Source: Periweissella beninensis
GTDB taxonomy: Bacteria; Bacillota; Bacilli; Lactobacillales; Lactobacillaceae
DNA length: 64,000 bases
Assembly (NCBI RefSeq): GCF_016908275.1
Contig: NZ_JAFBDN010000004.1
Coordinates: 79,374-143,373, forward strand
Reading direction: 5' to 3'
A program made the translations under genes and the position numbers. This document shows, piece by piece, positions 7,490 through 17,512 of the stretch. The notes beneath the pieces are model-generated. The model worked only from the letters and a program-made list of their open reading frames with translations. It did no database searches and was not told where the DNA came from. Each line of letters starts with the position of its first letter. Within the stretch, counting starts at the first letter, position 1.

Positions 7490-9937
7490 TTAAACAAGTT
7501 CTATCTGATATTGATTTAGGGCGATTGGCACCCCTTCACTAGCTGTATCAATTACAAAGGAACCATTTGAATAACGTTGACTCAGCGGATGTTCAGCAAC
7601 CAAAATATCATGCGTTAAGCCGCGATTAGTAATTACTTGCAATGCCTTATCTTGTTCTGTAGCGTCAATACCTAAAGCACTAATTATTTCATGAGGTTGA
7701 GCTTTTAATTCACGTAAAATCACCACGCCACGACGAGCCCGTGAGCTCAGTGGAATTTCACTAACTAACATTTGTTTAAACGCACCACGTTGAGTAATTA
7801 ATGCTAAGTGATCGGTGTCCTTAACGAACAAGCAACTAACAATTGATTCCTTATCTCGAATATCCATGGCCTTAACGCCACTCGTCCGTGCTCCGGATAC
7901 GGGAACTTGGGCTAAATCATACCGTAACGCATACCCGGTTTGGGTCAGTAATAAAACACTTGTATCGGTCATCCCCAGCGGTAAGTATAAAACATTGACC
8001 ACGGTTGCTTGCGGTTGCTTTAATTTGATTGCAACACTTGCTCGTTTACGATAATTTCGTCCCGGCGTTAAATCAGCAAAGGCAGTTTGTTTAATGTATC
8101 CATCAGATGTGGCGAGAGTAAACATCCCCGTTTCCGCTAAGTTATTAAAGACAAATACTTGCAGCACTTCTTCTTCAGAATCTAAGCCATTAATTGCTTG
8201 GGAGAGATGCTCACCAGTATCTTTCCATTTAACATCACTAACTTCATGAACTGGCCGATAAATTAAGTTTCCTTTATTCGTGAAAATGAATAAATGGGAT
8301 AACGTATTAACCTTTGCTAAATACACTGGAACATCGTCATCCCGGAGCCCATTTTCACCTTCGCTTGATGCATTATATGAACGTAGCGATGAGCGTTTGA
8401 GATAGCCGGCTTTGGAAACAAGTAACACGACATTTTCATCGGCAACAGTCACAGTCGTATCAATTTTTAATTCCTCAACTTGGGCTTGAATTTCAGTCCG
8501 TCGATCATCTCCAAATTCTTTAGCCAACGTTTTTAGTTCTTTGCGTAACACTTTATGTAATTCTTTGATATCACTTAAAATTAATTGATATTGCGCAATT
8601 GCAGTGGCTAATTGTGTTGCCTCGGCTTCAAGCTGCGTAACATCGGTATTCGTTAACCGGTACAATTGGAGCGTAACAATAGCTTCTGCTTGTTCATCAG
8701 TAAAGCCAAATTGGTCCATAATATTTTGCTTGGCATTTTTCCGATTTTCACTCGCTCGAATTGCAGCTACGACCGCATCTAGAATTGAAATCATTTTTAT
8801 TAAACCAGCGACAATATGTTGTCGTTTTTGGGCCTTAGCCAAATTAAAAGCCGTTCGCTTCGTAATAATTTCTTTTTGATGTTCTAAATAGGCACTTAGA
8901 GCTGTCTTTAAGCTGACACGTTCTGGCCGTTGCTTATGGATTGCTACCATATTAAAGTTGTAAGTGATTTGTAAATCTGTTTTTTTGAAGAGATATGTTA
9001 AAATCCCATCGGCATTGGCATCCTTAGCTAATTCAATGACAATCGCTAAACCCTGTCGATCGGATTCATCCCGAACTTCAACAATTCCAGCAACATCTTT
9101 ATTAAGGCGAATTTCATCAATCTTTTTGACAAGTTGGGCTTTGTTGACTTCATATGGAATTTCACTAACTTCAATTTGTTGTTTACCTGCTTTTAAAGGT
9201 TTAATGGCTGTTTTAGACCGTAAAATAACTTTACCTTTACCAGTCTCATAAGCTCGCTTAATTCCATCAATCCCTTGGATAATTCCACCAGTTGGAAAAT
9301 CAGGACCTTTAATAAATTCCATTAATGCATCAGTGGTGGCACTAGGGTGACTTAATAAATAAATTAATGCGTCAACTACTTCCCGAAGGTTGTGGGGTGG
9401 AATGTCAGTAGCATACCCTGCTGATATCCCAGTCGCCCCATTAACTAGTAAATTGGGAAAATGTGCTGGTAAGACGGTTGGTTCATACTCTGTATCATCA
9501 AAATTTAAAACCATTTCTACCGTATCTTTATCTAAATCTCGCAACAACTCACCAGCAATTTTGCTAAGCCGTGCCTCTGTATACCGCATGGCCGCTGCGG
9601 GATCCGCATCGATTGAACCATTGTTCCCATGCATTTCAATTAGTGGTGCGCGTAATTTCCAATTTTGTGACATCCGCACCATTGCTTCATAAATTGATGA
9701 GTCACCATGGGGATGAAAATTACCCATGACGTTCCCAACGGACTTAGCTGATTTACGATATGCTTTATCGTATGTATTACCATCCTTATTCATTGCAAAC
9801 AAAATTCTGCGTTGCACTGGCTTTAAGCCATCCCGAATGTCAGGTAAGGCCCGTTCTTGAATAATGTATTTTGAATAACGTGCAAAGCGGTCACTCATTA
9901 CATCTTCAAGGGCTAATTCTTGAATATTGTCAGCCAT
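7490..9937 (-). CDS. parC: DNA topoisomerase IV subunit A
   Basis: ParC is the DNA-breaking subunit of topoisomerase IV, which unlinks daughter chromosomes. In its 815 residues one sees the quinolone-determining region HPHGDSSIYEAM (about 75-86), the catalytic Tyr in AMRYTEARL (about residue 119), and a C-terminal half with repeated beta-propeller blades. It lies 40 bases downstream of parE on the same strand. The pair with parE, and this blade-rich C-terminus, favour ParC over GyrA. No quinolone-resistance change is evident at the Ser80-like position. Confidence 0.95.
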   Translation of the reverse strand: MADNIQELALEDVMSDRFARYSKYIIQERALPDIRDGLKPVQRRILFAMNKDGNTYDKAYRKSAKSVGNVMGNFHPHGDSSIYEAMVRMSQNWKLRAPLIEMHGNNGSIDADPAAAMRYTEARLSKIAGELLRDLDKDTVEMVLNFDDTEYEPTVLPAHFPNLLVNGATGISAGYATDIPPHNLREVVDALIYLLSHPSATTDALMEFIKGPDFPTGGIIQGIDGIKRAYETGKGKVILRSKTAIKPLKAGKQQIEVSEIPYEVNKAQLVKKIDEIRLNKDVAGIVEVRDESDRQGLAIVIELAKDANADGILTYLFKKTDLQITYNFNMVAIHKQRPERVSLKTALSAYLEHQKEIITKRTAFNLAKAQKRQHIVAGLIKMISILDAVVAAIRASENRKNAKQNIMDQFGFTDEQAEAIVTLQLYRLTNTDVTQLEAEATQLATAIAQYQLILSDIKELHKVLRKELKTLAKEFGDDRRTEIQAQVEELKIDTTVTVADENVVLLVSKAGYLKRSSLRSYNASSEGENGLRDDDVPVYLAKVNTLSHLFIFTNKGNLIYRPVHEVSDVKWKDTGEHLSQAINGLDSEEEVLQVFVFNNLAETGMFTLATSDGYIKQTAFADLTPGRNYRKRASVAIKLKQPQATVVNVLYLPLGMTDTSVLLLTQTGYALRYDLAQVPVSGARTSGVKAMDIRDKESIVSCLFVKDTDHLALITQRGAFKQMLVSEIPLSSRARRGVVILRELKAQPHEIISALGIDATEQDKALQVITNRGLTHDILVAEHPLSQRYSNGSFVIDTASEGVPIALNQYQIELV

Positions 9938-9977
9938 GTTTTGCTCCTTTGAAAAGTGTTATCTGTTAATACTATCT

Positions 9978-12020
9978 TTATTCTTGCCAATTAGTTATCT
10001 CAGGTTGAACTACCGTAGTTAGGTCGTTAGTTTCAACACCACTTGGAATTGGCGTCGTTGTTTGACTTAATGTATTGGTAGTATCCAAAATTGAGTCGGC
10101 TTCTTCTAAAGTAAAGGCGACATTGTTCTCAATCCATTTCCGGCGGGGCTCCACCTTATCACCCATCAAGGTCGTTACGCGTTTTTCAGCTAACATGGTA
10201 TCTTCTAGCTTAACCCGAATAAGTGTTCGCGTCTCGGGATTCATAGTCGTCTCCCACAGTTGGTCAGCATTCATTTCCCCTAACCCTTTAAATCGTTGAA
10301 GGGCATAACCACGGCCAAAGGTAGCTTCTTTTTGTGCTAATTGATCATTTGTCCAGGCATATTCAATCATTTGCTTTTTGCCGGCCCCTTTTTGTAATTT
10401 ATAAAGTGGTGGTAAAGCAATATAGACTCGCCCGGCTTCAATCATAGGTCGCATATATTTATAAAAGAATGTTAATAATAAGGTTTGGATATGCGCCCCG
10501 TCATCATCGGCATCGGTCATAATTATAATTTTGTCGTAATTAGCATCCTCAAGCTTAAAATCCGCACCAACTGAAGCACCAATCGTATAAATCATTGTCG
10601 CAATTTCTTCGTTTTTTAAAATATCCGCTAATTTAGCTTTTTCCGTATTCAAAACTTTTCCCCGCAATGGCAGAATGGCTTGAAACTTACGATCACGCCC
10701 TTGTTTGGCTGAACCACCAGCGGAATCACCTTCGACAAGGAAAAGTTCATTTCGTTTGGCATTTTTGGACTGTGCCGGGGTCAATTTACCAGATAGCAAG
10801 CGTTCTTGTTTACCACGCTTCTTACCATTGCGACTCTCATCACGGGCTTTGCGGGCAGCCTCACGGGCTTCACGCGCTTTAATAGCTTTCCGGATTAATG
10901 TTTGCGCAAATTCGCCATTTTCCATTAAATAGAAACCTAATTGCTCATTAACAATGGTATCAACAATTGTCCGAGCTTCAGGCGTACCTAATTTATCTTT
11001 AGTTTGTCCTTCAAATTGTAATAATTCCTCAGGCACCCGTAAAGAAATGACTGTTGATAATCCTTCACGGACATCAGCACCTTCTAAGTTCTTATCTTTT
11101 TCTTTTAATAAACTAACTTTGCGGGCATACTCATTAAACGCCTTGGTCCAGGCTGATCTAAACCCAGCCTCATGGGTCCCCCCATCTGGTGTACGGACAT
11201 TGTTAACAAATGATAATGTTGTTTCGGAATAACCATCATTATATTGTGCCGCAACTTCAACTTCCACGCCTTGGTTAAAACCATCAAAATACATAATATC
11301 ACCAAGGGTTTCTTTATCTTCATTTAAATAAGCGACAAACTCTTTAATTCCGGCTTGATAAAAGAATTCTTCATGTCGCTCTTGACCAACACGCTCATCT
11401 GTTAAAGTAATTTTGATATCTTTTAATAAAAAGGCGGATTCACGCAACCGTTGCGCCAAAGTATTAAAACTATACACAGTGGTCGAAAAGATTTTCGGAT
11501 CAGGTTTGAAGGTTACGGTGGTTCCAGAATGTTTTTTGGTCGCACCTAAACGTTCAAGTGTTCCGACGGGCTGGCCACCATTTTCAAAGATTTCTTGATA
11601 CGCATAACCATCCCTAACAATTGTGACGGTTAAGCTCGCACTCAAGGCATTTACAACTGATGACCCAACACCATGTAAACCACCTGATGTTTTATAGCCA
11701 CCTTGACCAAATTTTCCACCTGCATGTAGTACGGTTAAAATTACTTCTGGGGTTGGTTTACCAGAGGCATGCATCCCCACTGGCATTCCCCGCCCATGAT
11801 CAACGACTGTAATCGCGTTATCTTGATGAATTACTACGGCAATTTCATCGCCATAACCAGCTAACGCTTCATCAACAGCATTATCAACAATTTCATATAC
11901 CAAGTGATGTAATCCACGCCCATCGGTTGAACCGATATACATCCCTGGTCGTTTACGGACTGCTTCAAGTCCTTCAAGGACTGTAATGGAATCATCTGAG
12001 TATTCCGGTTTTTGCGCCAT
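9978..12020 (-). CDS. parE: DNA topoisomerase IV subunit B
   Basis: ParE is the ATPase subunit of topoisomerase IV. The 680-residue protein has the GHKL ATPase motifs (EIVDNAVDEALAG, DHGRGMPVG, GLHGVGSSVVNALS), the TOPRIM signature EGDSAGGSAKQGRD and the Mg-binding DADDDGAHI, in the usual order. A Thr-rich tail of about 30 residues ends the protein. It is the first gene of the parE-parC unit, with a ribosome site AAGGAAT before the ATG and a TATAAT box near 12079-12084 on the minus strand. Confidence 0.95.
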   Translation of the reverse strand: MAQKPEYSDDSITVLEGLEAVRKRPGMYIGSTDGRGLHHLVYEIVDNAVDEALAGYGDEIAVVIHQDNAITVVDHGRGMPVGMHASGKPTPEVILTVLHAGGKFGQGGYKTSGGLHGVGSSVVNALSASLTVTIVRDGYAYQEIFENGGQPVGTLERLGATKKHSGTTVTFKPDPKIFSTTVYSFNTLAQRLRESAFLLKDIKITLTDERVGQERHEEFFYQAGIKEFVAYLNEDKETLGDIMYFDGFNQGVEVEVAAQYNDGYSETTLSFVNNVRTPDGGTHEAGFRSAWTKAFNEYARKVSLLKEKDKNLEGADVREGLSTVISLRVPEELLQFEGQTKDKLGTPEARTIVDTIVNEQLGFYLMENGEFAQTLIRKAIKAREAREAARKARDESRNGKKRGKQERLLSGKLTPAQSKNAKRNELFLVEGDSAGGSAKQGRDRKFQAILPLRGKVLNTEKAKLADILKNEEIATMIYTIGASVGADFKLEDANYDKIIIMTDADDDGAHIQTLLLTFFYKYMRPMIEAGRVYIALPPLYKLQKGAGKKQMIEYAWTNDQLAQKEATFGRGYALQRFKGLGEMNADQLWETTMNPETRTLIRVKLEDTMLAEKRVTTLMGDKVEPRRKWIENNVAFTLEEADSILDTTNTLSQTTTPIPSGVETNDLTTVVQPEITNWQE

Positions 12021-12078
12021 ATTACTGATTCCTTCTTTCGTTTATTAAATTTTATTAATCGCATTTGTTAATGCTACA

Positions 12079-12084
12079 ATTATA
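12079..12084 (-). promoter_or_regulatory. Likely -10 box of parE-parC
   Basis: The minus strand has a perfect TATAAT about 60 bases before the parE ATG. The -35 region is weak, so this rests on the -10 match and position. Confidence 0.45.
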
Positions 12085-12315
12085 TGCATAAGGATTGCAT
12101 TATTAAGTTAATGGCAATTTAAAATTGCACCTCTTTTAGCTTACACGCTTTTAATCAGGTCGTAAAGTCTGTTAATATCATGTTTTAAGACCATGATAGC
12201 CCAAACTGTACACTTTAACTTAAAGATTATACTATAAGTTACTTAAATATGGACAACAAACTTAACTTTGCAATCAAAAATTAATTACTAACACCCTCCA
12301 TAATACGATTTTGTA

Positions 12316-12358
12316 CTAGAAAACCCCCTCGCTTGGTACTTACCAATGCAAGGGGGTT
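12316..12358 (-). terminator. Terminator of dnaG-rpoD
   Basis: A strong hairpin with AACCCCCTTGC and GCGAGGGGGTT arms is followed by TTTT on the minus strand, about 110 bases after the rpoD stop. Confidence 0.9.
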
Positions 12359-12469
12359 GTTAAAAGGTATTAGTTACAACACTATTTTGATAAAAACAGC
12401 TTAAGCAAACTCTAGATAATAATAGGCTGCTACTACCTTAATTGATTAGTGACGGTACAGTAACGTAGC

Positions 12470-13588
12470 TTAGTCTAGAAAATCTTTTAGTTGTTTTGAA
12501 CGTGAAGGATGCCGTAACTTTCTAAGCGCCTTGGCTTCAATTTGCCGAATCCGCTCACGCGTTACCCCAAAGACTTTACCAACTTCTTCTAAAGTTCTCG
12601 TGCGTCCATCCTCCAAGCCAAACCGTAGGCGTAAAACATTTTCTTCTCGATCAGTTAAGGTATCTAGGACGTTTTCAAGCTGTTCTTTTAACATTTGATA
12701 AGCCGCTGAATCCGCAGGGGATGTTGCATCTTGATCTTCAATGAAATCACCCAGATGTGAATCATCTTCTTCACCAATTGGTGTTTCTAACGAAACTGGT
12801 TCTTGTGCAATCTTTAAAATCTCACGTACTTTTTCAGTTGGCATGTCCATTTCAGCCCCAATTTCTTCAGGGGTTGGTTCCCGGCCTAAGTCTTGTAGCA
12901 ATTGGCGTTGAATTCTAATTAATTTATTAATTGTTTCCACCATGTGTACGGGAATCCGAATAGTTCTGGCTTGATCGGCAATGGCTCGCGTAATTGCTTG
13001 GCGAATCCACCACGTAGCATAAGTTGAAAATTTAAATCCTTTACGGTAATCAAATTTTTCAACTGCTTTCATCAAGCCCATGTTTCCTTCTTGAATTAAA
13101 TCAAGAAACTGCATGCCACGGCCAACATAGCGTTTCGCAATAGAAACAACTAACCGTAAGTTTGCTTCAGCTAACTCTTGTTTAGCCTCTTCATCGCCTT
13201 CTTCAATTCGTAAAGCTAAAGCGACTTCTTGTTCACCAGTTAATAGTGAAACACGGCCAATTTCTTTCAAATACATGCGGACCGGATCATTAATTTTAAC
13301 ACCACTCGGTGCTGTATCAGCTGCAGCTAGTTCTTTTTTAGTAGGGGTATTTTTTTTAGCTGTCAACGCATGCTCGGATGGATTACCATTTTCATCAACG
13401 ATTGAAATACCAGCATCTTCAACCCGTTCAATCAATTTATCAATTTGATCCGCATCCAAATTGTACTTTTGTGCAATGCGACTTTCTAATTCATCATAAT
13501 TAATTTCTTTTTTTGCGCGATAATCTTTAATTAAACCATTAACGTCCTTTAAAAACGTTTTTTTATCAAACTCTTGTGCTTCAGCCAT
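12470..13588 (-). CDS. rpoD: RNA polymerase primary sigma factor (sigma-70/SigA)
   Basis: The 372-residue housekeeping sigma factor directs RNA polymerase to TTGACA/TATAAT promoters. It shows a short Lys-rich region 1.1, region 1.2 ([16 protein letters not shown]), region 2 with the WW of [18 protein letters not shown] (-10 recognition), region 3, and region 4.2 with [17 protein letters not shown] (-35 recognition). It starts 18 bases after dnaG, so the two are co-transcribed, as is common in Firmicutes. Confidence 0.97.
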   Translation of the reverse strand: MAEAQEFDKKTFLKDVNGLIKDYRAKKEINYDELESRIAQKYNLDADQIDKLIERVEDAGISIVDENGNPSEHALTAKKNTPTKKELAAADTAPSGVKINDPVRMYLKEIGRVSLLTGEQEVALALRIEEGDEEAKQELAEANLRLVVSIAKRYVGRGMQFLDLIQEGNMGLMKAVEKFDYRKGFKFSTYATWWIRQAITRAIADQARTIRIPVHMVETINKLIRIQRQLLQDLGREPTPEEIGAEMDMPTEKVREILKIAQEPVSLETPIGEEDDSHLGDFIEDQDATSPADSAAYQMLKEQLENVLDTLTDREENVLRLRFGLEDGRTRTLEEVGKVFGVTRERIRQIEAKALRKLRHPSRSKQLKDFLD

Positions 13589-13606
13589 TTATAGTCTCCT
13601 TCTCTT

Positions 13607-15442
13607 CTACTGACGACTTGCTTGCTGCTCTCTTAGTAATGAAATATATTGGTTAGTCAGTTGTAACAACAATTCGTTATTACCTAACTGTTTAGCCTCG
13701 TTAATATCGGCAACTGTTGTAGCAATTTGAGTTGCCAAGGGTATTTCTTTAGTAATAATCTGAATTAATTCCGGCACAATTGATAATTGAGGGGCTGAAA
13801 TTAACGGATCATTTTCTAGTTCACTCATTTTACTAATCAGATTAGGATCTTGAATAAAATCTAGAAATGCTCCTAAGTCAAAGGTTTGATACATTGTTTT
13901 ATAACCTTGAGCCATTAAAAATAAGGTTTCATATTCAACTTGACTAAAGTGAAAATCATCAAGCGCTGTCACATTTTGCCACACTAAAGGATCATGAATC
14001 ATCCATAACAGCAACGTACGTTGGGCCCGTTCAATGCGTGAATAACTTTTAAGGGGCGGCGCTTGGATTAATTGCTTATTTTTGGTTACTGACAAGGGGT
14101 TAGCATGTCCTCGCTGGTCATTTTGTGGTTCTTGTTCAAAATGGCTGAGCTGTTGCTCTAACGTAGTTGCTTTAATTGCAAATTCAGTTGCTAATTCATT
14201 GACTTGAATTTGCCGTTCTATTTGATTAGGGCTTTGGGCAATAACTTTTAAAATGGCTTCAATATACGCGAGTTTTTCCGCTTCATTAGCTAAATTATAA
14301 TTATTACGTAAATACTTACGCATGAAAGTTAATGGTGTTTCAAGCGAATGCTGCAAAGCATTTTGTAAAGCAGTTGCTCCATATTTTTTCAAGTATTCAT
14401 CAGGATCTAATTTTTCAGCTAACCGCACAACCTTAATCGCGAGCTTATTACTATGTGCCTGTACTAATTTAATGGCACGAGCTGTTGCTTTTTGGCCAGC
14501 TTCATCATCATCATAGGCAATAATTAGTGTTTCTGCAAAGCGCGTTAAAATGCCAACTTGTTCTGGTGTTAACGATGTTCCCATGGAAGCAACACCATTA
14601 GGAAGACCAGTAGTATATGCTGCTAAAACATCCATATAACCTTCAAATAAAAAAACCGTTTTGCTTTTACGAATCATTTGCTTGGCTAAGTCCAGATTAA
14701 AGAGTTCTCGACTTTTTTTGAAAATCGCACTTTCCGGTGAATTAATATACTTTGGGCTATCATCATTAGCCATCCGCCGGCCAGAGAAAGCAACTACTTG
14801 ACCTGCCATATTACGAATGGGAAATAATACTCGATTGGTAAAGCGATCATGTAATTGCCCTTCATCATCCTCAATAAACAAAGCACTATCGCGTAGTACA
14901 GTATATTCAATCCCTTTTTCTTGAAAATACGGTAATAATAATTCATTTGTGGGTGCATAACCTAAGTTAAAAGTATCAATTAAATCGCGACCAAGCCCAC
15001 GTCCCGTTAAATAATTCAAAGCGGCATCCCCGGCTTGCGTATTAACTAACATATGGTGGTATAACTTAGCTGCTTGCTGATATAAATCATAAATGGCGGC
15101 TTCTTTCCCCTTAGGTTTAGGAGCTTGCTCATTTTTTAAATATTGCTCATCAATCGGAATATTTTGTTGCTCGGCGATTTTTATGACGGCTTCGGGAAAA
15201 CTGATATTTAAGATGTCAATTAGAAATTGAAAAACATTCCCTCCACGCCCACACGAGAAACAATGAAAAATCTGTTTTTCTTCATTAACCGAAAATGAGG
15301 CTGTCCGTTCTTCATGCCAAGGACATTTACCAAAATAATTCCGCCCTTGTTTATGCAATTGCACATATTCACTCACGATGTCCGTAATATTGACACTATT
15401 GCGGACATCGCTGATAACCTCATCAGGAATGCGTTTGGCCAC
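13607..15442 (-). CDS. dnaG: DNA primase
   Basis: DnaG makes RNA primers for replication forks. Domains in order are the N-terminal CHC2 zinc ribbon (CPWHEE...CFSCGRGG), the TOPRIM core (FEGYMDVLAAY, IIAYDDDEAGQ) and a C-terminal helicase-binding region. I prefer the GTG at 15442, giving M-AKRIPDEV as in relatives, with GGTGAG upstream. An ATG at 15463 would add seven residues but has a poorer ribosome site. It heads the dnaG-rpoD operon. In many lactobacilli glyQS lies just upstream, but here it does not. Confidence 0.93.
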   Translation of the reverse strand: MAKRIPDEVISDVRNSVNITDIVSEYVQLHKQGRNYFGKCPWHEERTASFSVNEEKQIFHCFSCGRGGNVFQFLIDILNISFPEAVIKIAEQQNIPIDEQYLKNEQAPKPKGKEAAIYDLYQQAAKLYHHMLVNTQAGDAALNYLTGRGLGRDLIDTFNLGYAPTNELLLPYFQEKGIEYTVLRDSALFIEDDEGQLHDRFTNRVLFPIRNMAGQVVAFSGRRMANDDSPKYINSPESAIFKKSRELFNLDLAKQMIRKSKTVFLFEGYMDVLAAYTTGLPNGVASMGTSLTPEQVGILTRFAETLIIAYDDDEAGQKATARAIKLVQAHSNKLAIKVVRLAEKLDPDEYLKKYGATALQNALQHSLETPLTFMRKYLRNNYNLANEAEKLAYIEAILKVIAQSPNQIERQIQVNELATEFAIKATTLEQQLSHFEQEPQNDQRGHANPLSVTKNKQLIQAPPLKSYSRIERAQRTLLLWMIHDPLVWQNVTALDDFHFSQVEYETLFLMAQGYKTMYQTFDLGAFLDFIQDPNLISKMSELENDPLISAPQLSIVPELIQIITKEIPLATQIATTVADINEAKQLGNNELLLQLTNQYISLLREQQASRQ

Positions 15443-15474
15443 AAAACTCACCAACTTTCTCATAAGCCTAGAAA

Positions 15475-15499
15475 AGTCGCACTCAAATTGAGCGCGACT
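15475..15499 (-). promoter_or_regulatory. Leader hairpin upstream of dnaG-rpoD
   Basis: The minus-strand transcript has 12-base arms AGTCGCGCTCAA and TTGAGTGCGACT, which pair fully with one G-U pair, followed by TTTTCTAGG. It lies between the promoter and the dnaG start. It may be an attenuator, an mRNA-stability element or a protein-binding palindrome. The tight two-fold symmetry also fits an operator in DNA. Confidence 0.6.
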
Positions 15500-15526
15500 A
15501 TAACGATTGATTTTTAATACAATTCT

Positions 15527-15555
15527 ATGATATATAATTATTTATGTTTTGTCAA
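15527..15555 (-). promoter_or_regulatory. Promoter of dnaG-rpoD
   Basis: The minus strand has a perfect TTGACA at 15550-15555, a 17-base spacer and TATCAT at 15527-15532. Transcription should begin near 15520, leaving a leader of about 80 bases that contains the hairpin. Confidence 0.8.
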
Positions 15556-15718
15556 CCCCTTGACAGAATTAATAAAGTAGATTATTTATACATTTTGCAT
15601 AATACATTTAATTTTCTAAAAAATATTATGTAAACTAAACGAAGGGTATTGCACAACTCTCAGTTAAAAAATTAATAACATTAGGCATAAATATCTTAAC
15701 ATTACTTCTTCATTTAAC

Positions 15719-15763
15719 ATAAAAAAAGAAATCAAGGGCACACAACCCTCAACTTCTTTCTTG
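15719..15763 (-). terminator. Terminator after the GlsB-type gene
   Basis: A minus-strand hairpin with arms AAGAAGTTGAGGG and CCCTTGATTTCTT is followed by seven T residues. It directly follows the small membrane protein gene. Confidence 0.85.
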
Positions 15764-15794
15764 TATACTTATGTTTTTACCCTAAAAGTGATAT

Positions 15795-16040
15795 TTAGTG
15801 ACTACGGCTAACCACCCATGAAACAACAACAACTAAAATAACTGCTCCAATAATTGATGGTATTAAAGCCATTCCTGCAAGATGTGGGCCCCAACTACCT
15901 AAAAGGGCTTCCCCAAGCCAAGAACCAACTAAACCAGCCACAATATTACTAATCCAGCCCATTGCGGCCCCTTTACTTGTAATCGCGCCGGCAATCGCTC
16001 CAATAATAGCACCTACAATTAATGACCATATTAATCCCAT
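15795..16040 (-). CDS. GlsB/YeaQ/YmgE-family small membrane protein
   Basis: This 81-residue, Gly-rich protein has three hydrophobic helices (about 2-22, 28-50, 53-76) and the family pattern GAIIGAIAGAI...GWISNIVAGLVGSWLG. Such proteins, historically called transglycosylase-associated, are often stress-induced, but their biochemical function is unknown. It has its own GGGGGAAT ribosome site and terminator, so it is a single-gene unit between recO and dnaG. Confidence 0.9.
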   Translation of the reverse strand: MGLIWSLIVGAIIGAIAGAITSKGAAMGWISNIVAGLVGSWLGEALLGSWGPHLAGMALIPSIIGAVILVVVVSWVVSRSH

Positions 16041-16157
16041 GATATATTCCCCCTTAAGATTTATATTAGATAAAGCCTATATATAAGCTTTATATCATAA
16101 TACCACATTAATATAAGAATTACCGTGATTAAGCTCATGTTTTTTAACGTATTAGCT

Positions 16158-16186
16158 AAAAAATTATGGTAACGTTGCCATAATGG
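16158..16186 (-). terminator. Terminator of the EIIA-accB-recO unit
   Basis: The minus strand carries ATTATGG-caacgtta-CCATAAT followed by TTTTTT, 25-50 bases after the recO stop. Confidence 0.8.
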
Positions 16187-16209
16187 CACGAATTAAGCGC
16201 AAAAGACGT

Positions 16210-17013
16210 TTAATTATCTTGTAGATGCCGTCTTTTAGCAATTAGTGTTTGACTAGCTTGTTGCCATGAGTCCATTTGATCAATAAACGATTTAGCTTTC
16301 AATTGGATACCGACAGCATTCGTATAACGTTCATCAATAAACCGTTGTAGTTCATCTTTAGTACCTTGTTTCATCGTGATGGAATTTATACGGGTTAAAT
16401 CTAAGGTCTGAAAGTGTTGTAAGTAATAAACAGCTCGGGGGCTTAAGTGCAACCGGTGTTCATCTAAAGCCCAATGATTTTGGCAAAGCATCCCATTATG
16501 GCGTGGCGAGAAATCCATTGTTATTTGCGTTTGTTGACAGCTAACACACGCACTTAAGCTAGGCTTGACCCCAAACGGTTCTAACATTTGAATGGCAATA
16601 ATCTGTGCAATTACTTGCGGATCAATACCCGCATTGAGTTTACCTAAGACTACTTTTAGCTGGTTATACCATTTTGGAATACTAATACGATCTTCATACG
16701 CTGCATCTAGCAGACTCATAATGTAAGTTGTATACGCATTGAGCTTAATATCTGCCAAAAGTTGCGGATAATTAGTCACATTGCGCGCAGTATTAATAAA
16801 CGATAAACCCGTTAAGTTTAGTTTACCCTCATAAGTTGCCGTGGTAAAAGGTAATAAGGCACTCGCTAGTGGGAAATTAGTTTGCCGCGCCCGTTTTAAA
16901 AAAAACATTCGTTTACCGGCATGTTCTGTTAAAACTTTGACTAATAAATCTTGTTCACGGTAATTCTGCCGATACATAATAATGCCATTAAAATGTTGGT
17001 CTTGTACCATCAA
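16210..17013 (-). CDS. recO: DNA repair protein RecO
   Basis: RecO loads RecA onto SSB-coated DNA in recombinational repair. The 267-residue protein starts with an OB fold (FNGIIMYRQNYREQDLLVKV, then LTEHAGKRMFF) and has a central helical domain and a four-Cys zinc site (CVSCQQTQI...GMLCQNH). It follows the biotin carrier gene by 19 bases and probably shares its transcript. Its usual neighbour era is not adjacent here. Confidence 0.93.
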   Translation of the reverse strand: MMVQDQHFNGIIMYRQNYREQDLLVKVLTEHAGKRMFFLKRARQTNFPLASALLPFTTATYEGKLNLTGLSFINTARNVTNYPQLLADIKLNAYTTYIMSLLDAAYEDRISIPKWYNQLKVVLGKLNAGIDPQVIAQIIAIQMLEPFGVKPSLSACVSCQQTQITMDFSPRHNGMLCQNHWALDEHRLHLSPRAVYYLQHFQTLDLTRINSITMKQGTKDELQRFIDERYTNAVGIQLKAKSFIDQMDSWQQASQTLIAKRRHLQDN

Positions 17014-17032
17014 AAAATCCTTTCCTCACAAC

Positions 17033-17485
17033 TTAATCAATTGGCTGAATGGTCATTAAAGGTTGATCATATTCCACAATTTCTTCATTTTTAACTAAGA
17101 TACTTGTTACAGTACCGGTTACCGTACTTGGAATTTCAGTCATCATTTTCATTGCCTCAATAATGGCAAGTGGCTCACCAACTGCCACATGATCACCAAC
17201 TTGCTTGTAAACAGGTTGATCATCTCCTGGTTGTAAATAAACTGTTCCTACGAGTGGTGATTTAATTGTTAGTTGTGAATTGTTTTTATTATCTGTCATT
17301 GCCGCAGCCACTGGTATTAACGGACTCGCCTCATCAGAGGAAGTTGTTGTTACACTGGGTGTGTGACTATGTCTATTGATTTGTTTACTGAAATAAATTT
17401 TTTCCGTGCCATCTGATAAATCTAACTCTTGTAAGGAACTTGCGTCAAATTGCGTTAATAAATTTTGAATGTCTTTTAAGTTCAT
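17033..17485 (-). CDS. accB: Biotin carboxyl carrier protein (AccB-like)
   Basis: The N-terminal helix (LKDIQNLLTQFDASSLQELD) is typical of AccB. A Thr/Ser/Pro/Ala linker follows, and a C-terminal biotinyl domain contains IIEAMKMMTEI, with the biotinylated Lys near residue 114. It would carry CO2 for acetyl-CoA carboxylase or another biotin enzyme. No carboxylase or transferase subunits lie nearby, and it sits between a PTS EIIA and recO, which is unusual. I took the second of two adjacent ATGs because it is better spaced from AGGAG. Confidence 0.88.
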   Translation of the reverse strand: MNLKDIQNLLTQFDASSLQELDLSDGTEKIYFSKQINRHSHTPSVTTTSSDEASPLIPVAAAMTDNKNNSQLTIKSPLVGTVYLQPGDDQPVYKQVGDHVAVGEPLAIIEAMKMMTEIPSTVTGTVTSILVKNEEIVEYDQPLMTIQPID

Positions 17486-17512
17486 CATGTTCTCCTGAAT
17501 TATTAAGTTAAC

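Larger units (their letters stand above)
12021..12469. other. Intergenic region between rpoD and parE
   Basis: This 449-base gap contains the parE promoter candidate and the rpoD terminator. Between them (about 12100-12310) I find AT-rich sequence with small hairpins but no convincing gene or known RNA. Confidence 0.5.

Noticed and set aside
10667..10932. Two plus-strand frames of 71 and 75 codons
   Set aside because: They lie fully within parE on the opposite strand.
12100..12310. Possible structured RNA between rpoD and parE
   Set aside because: Only small hairpins and no promoter-terminator pair.
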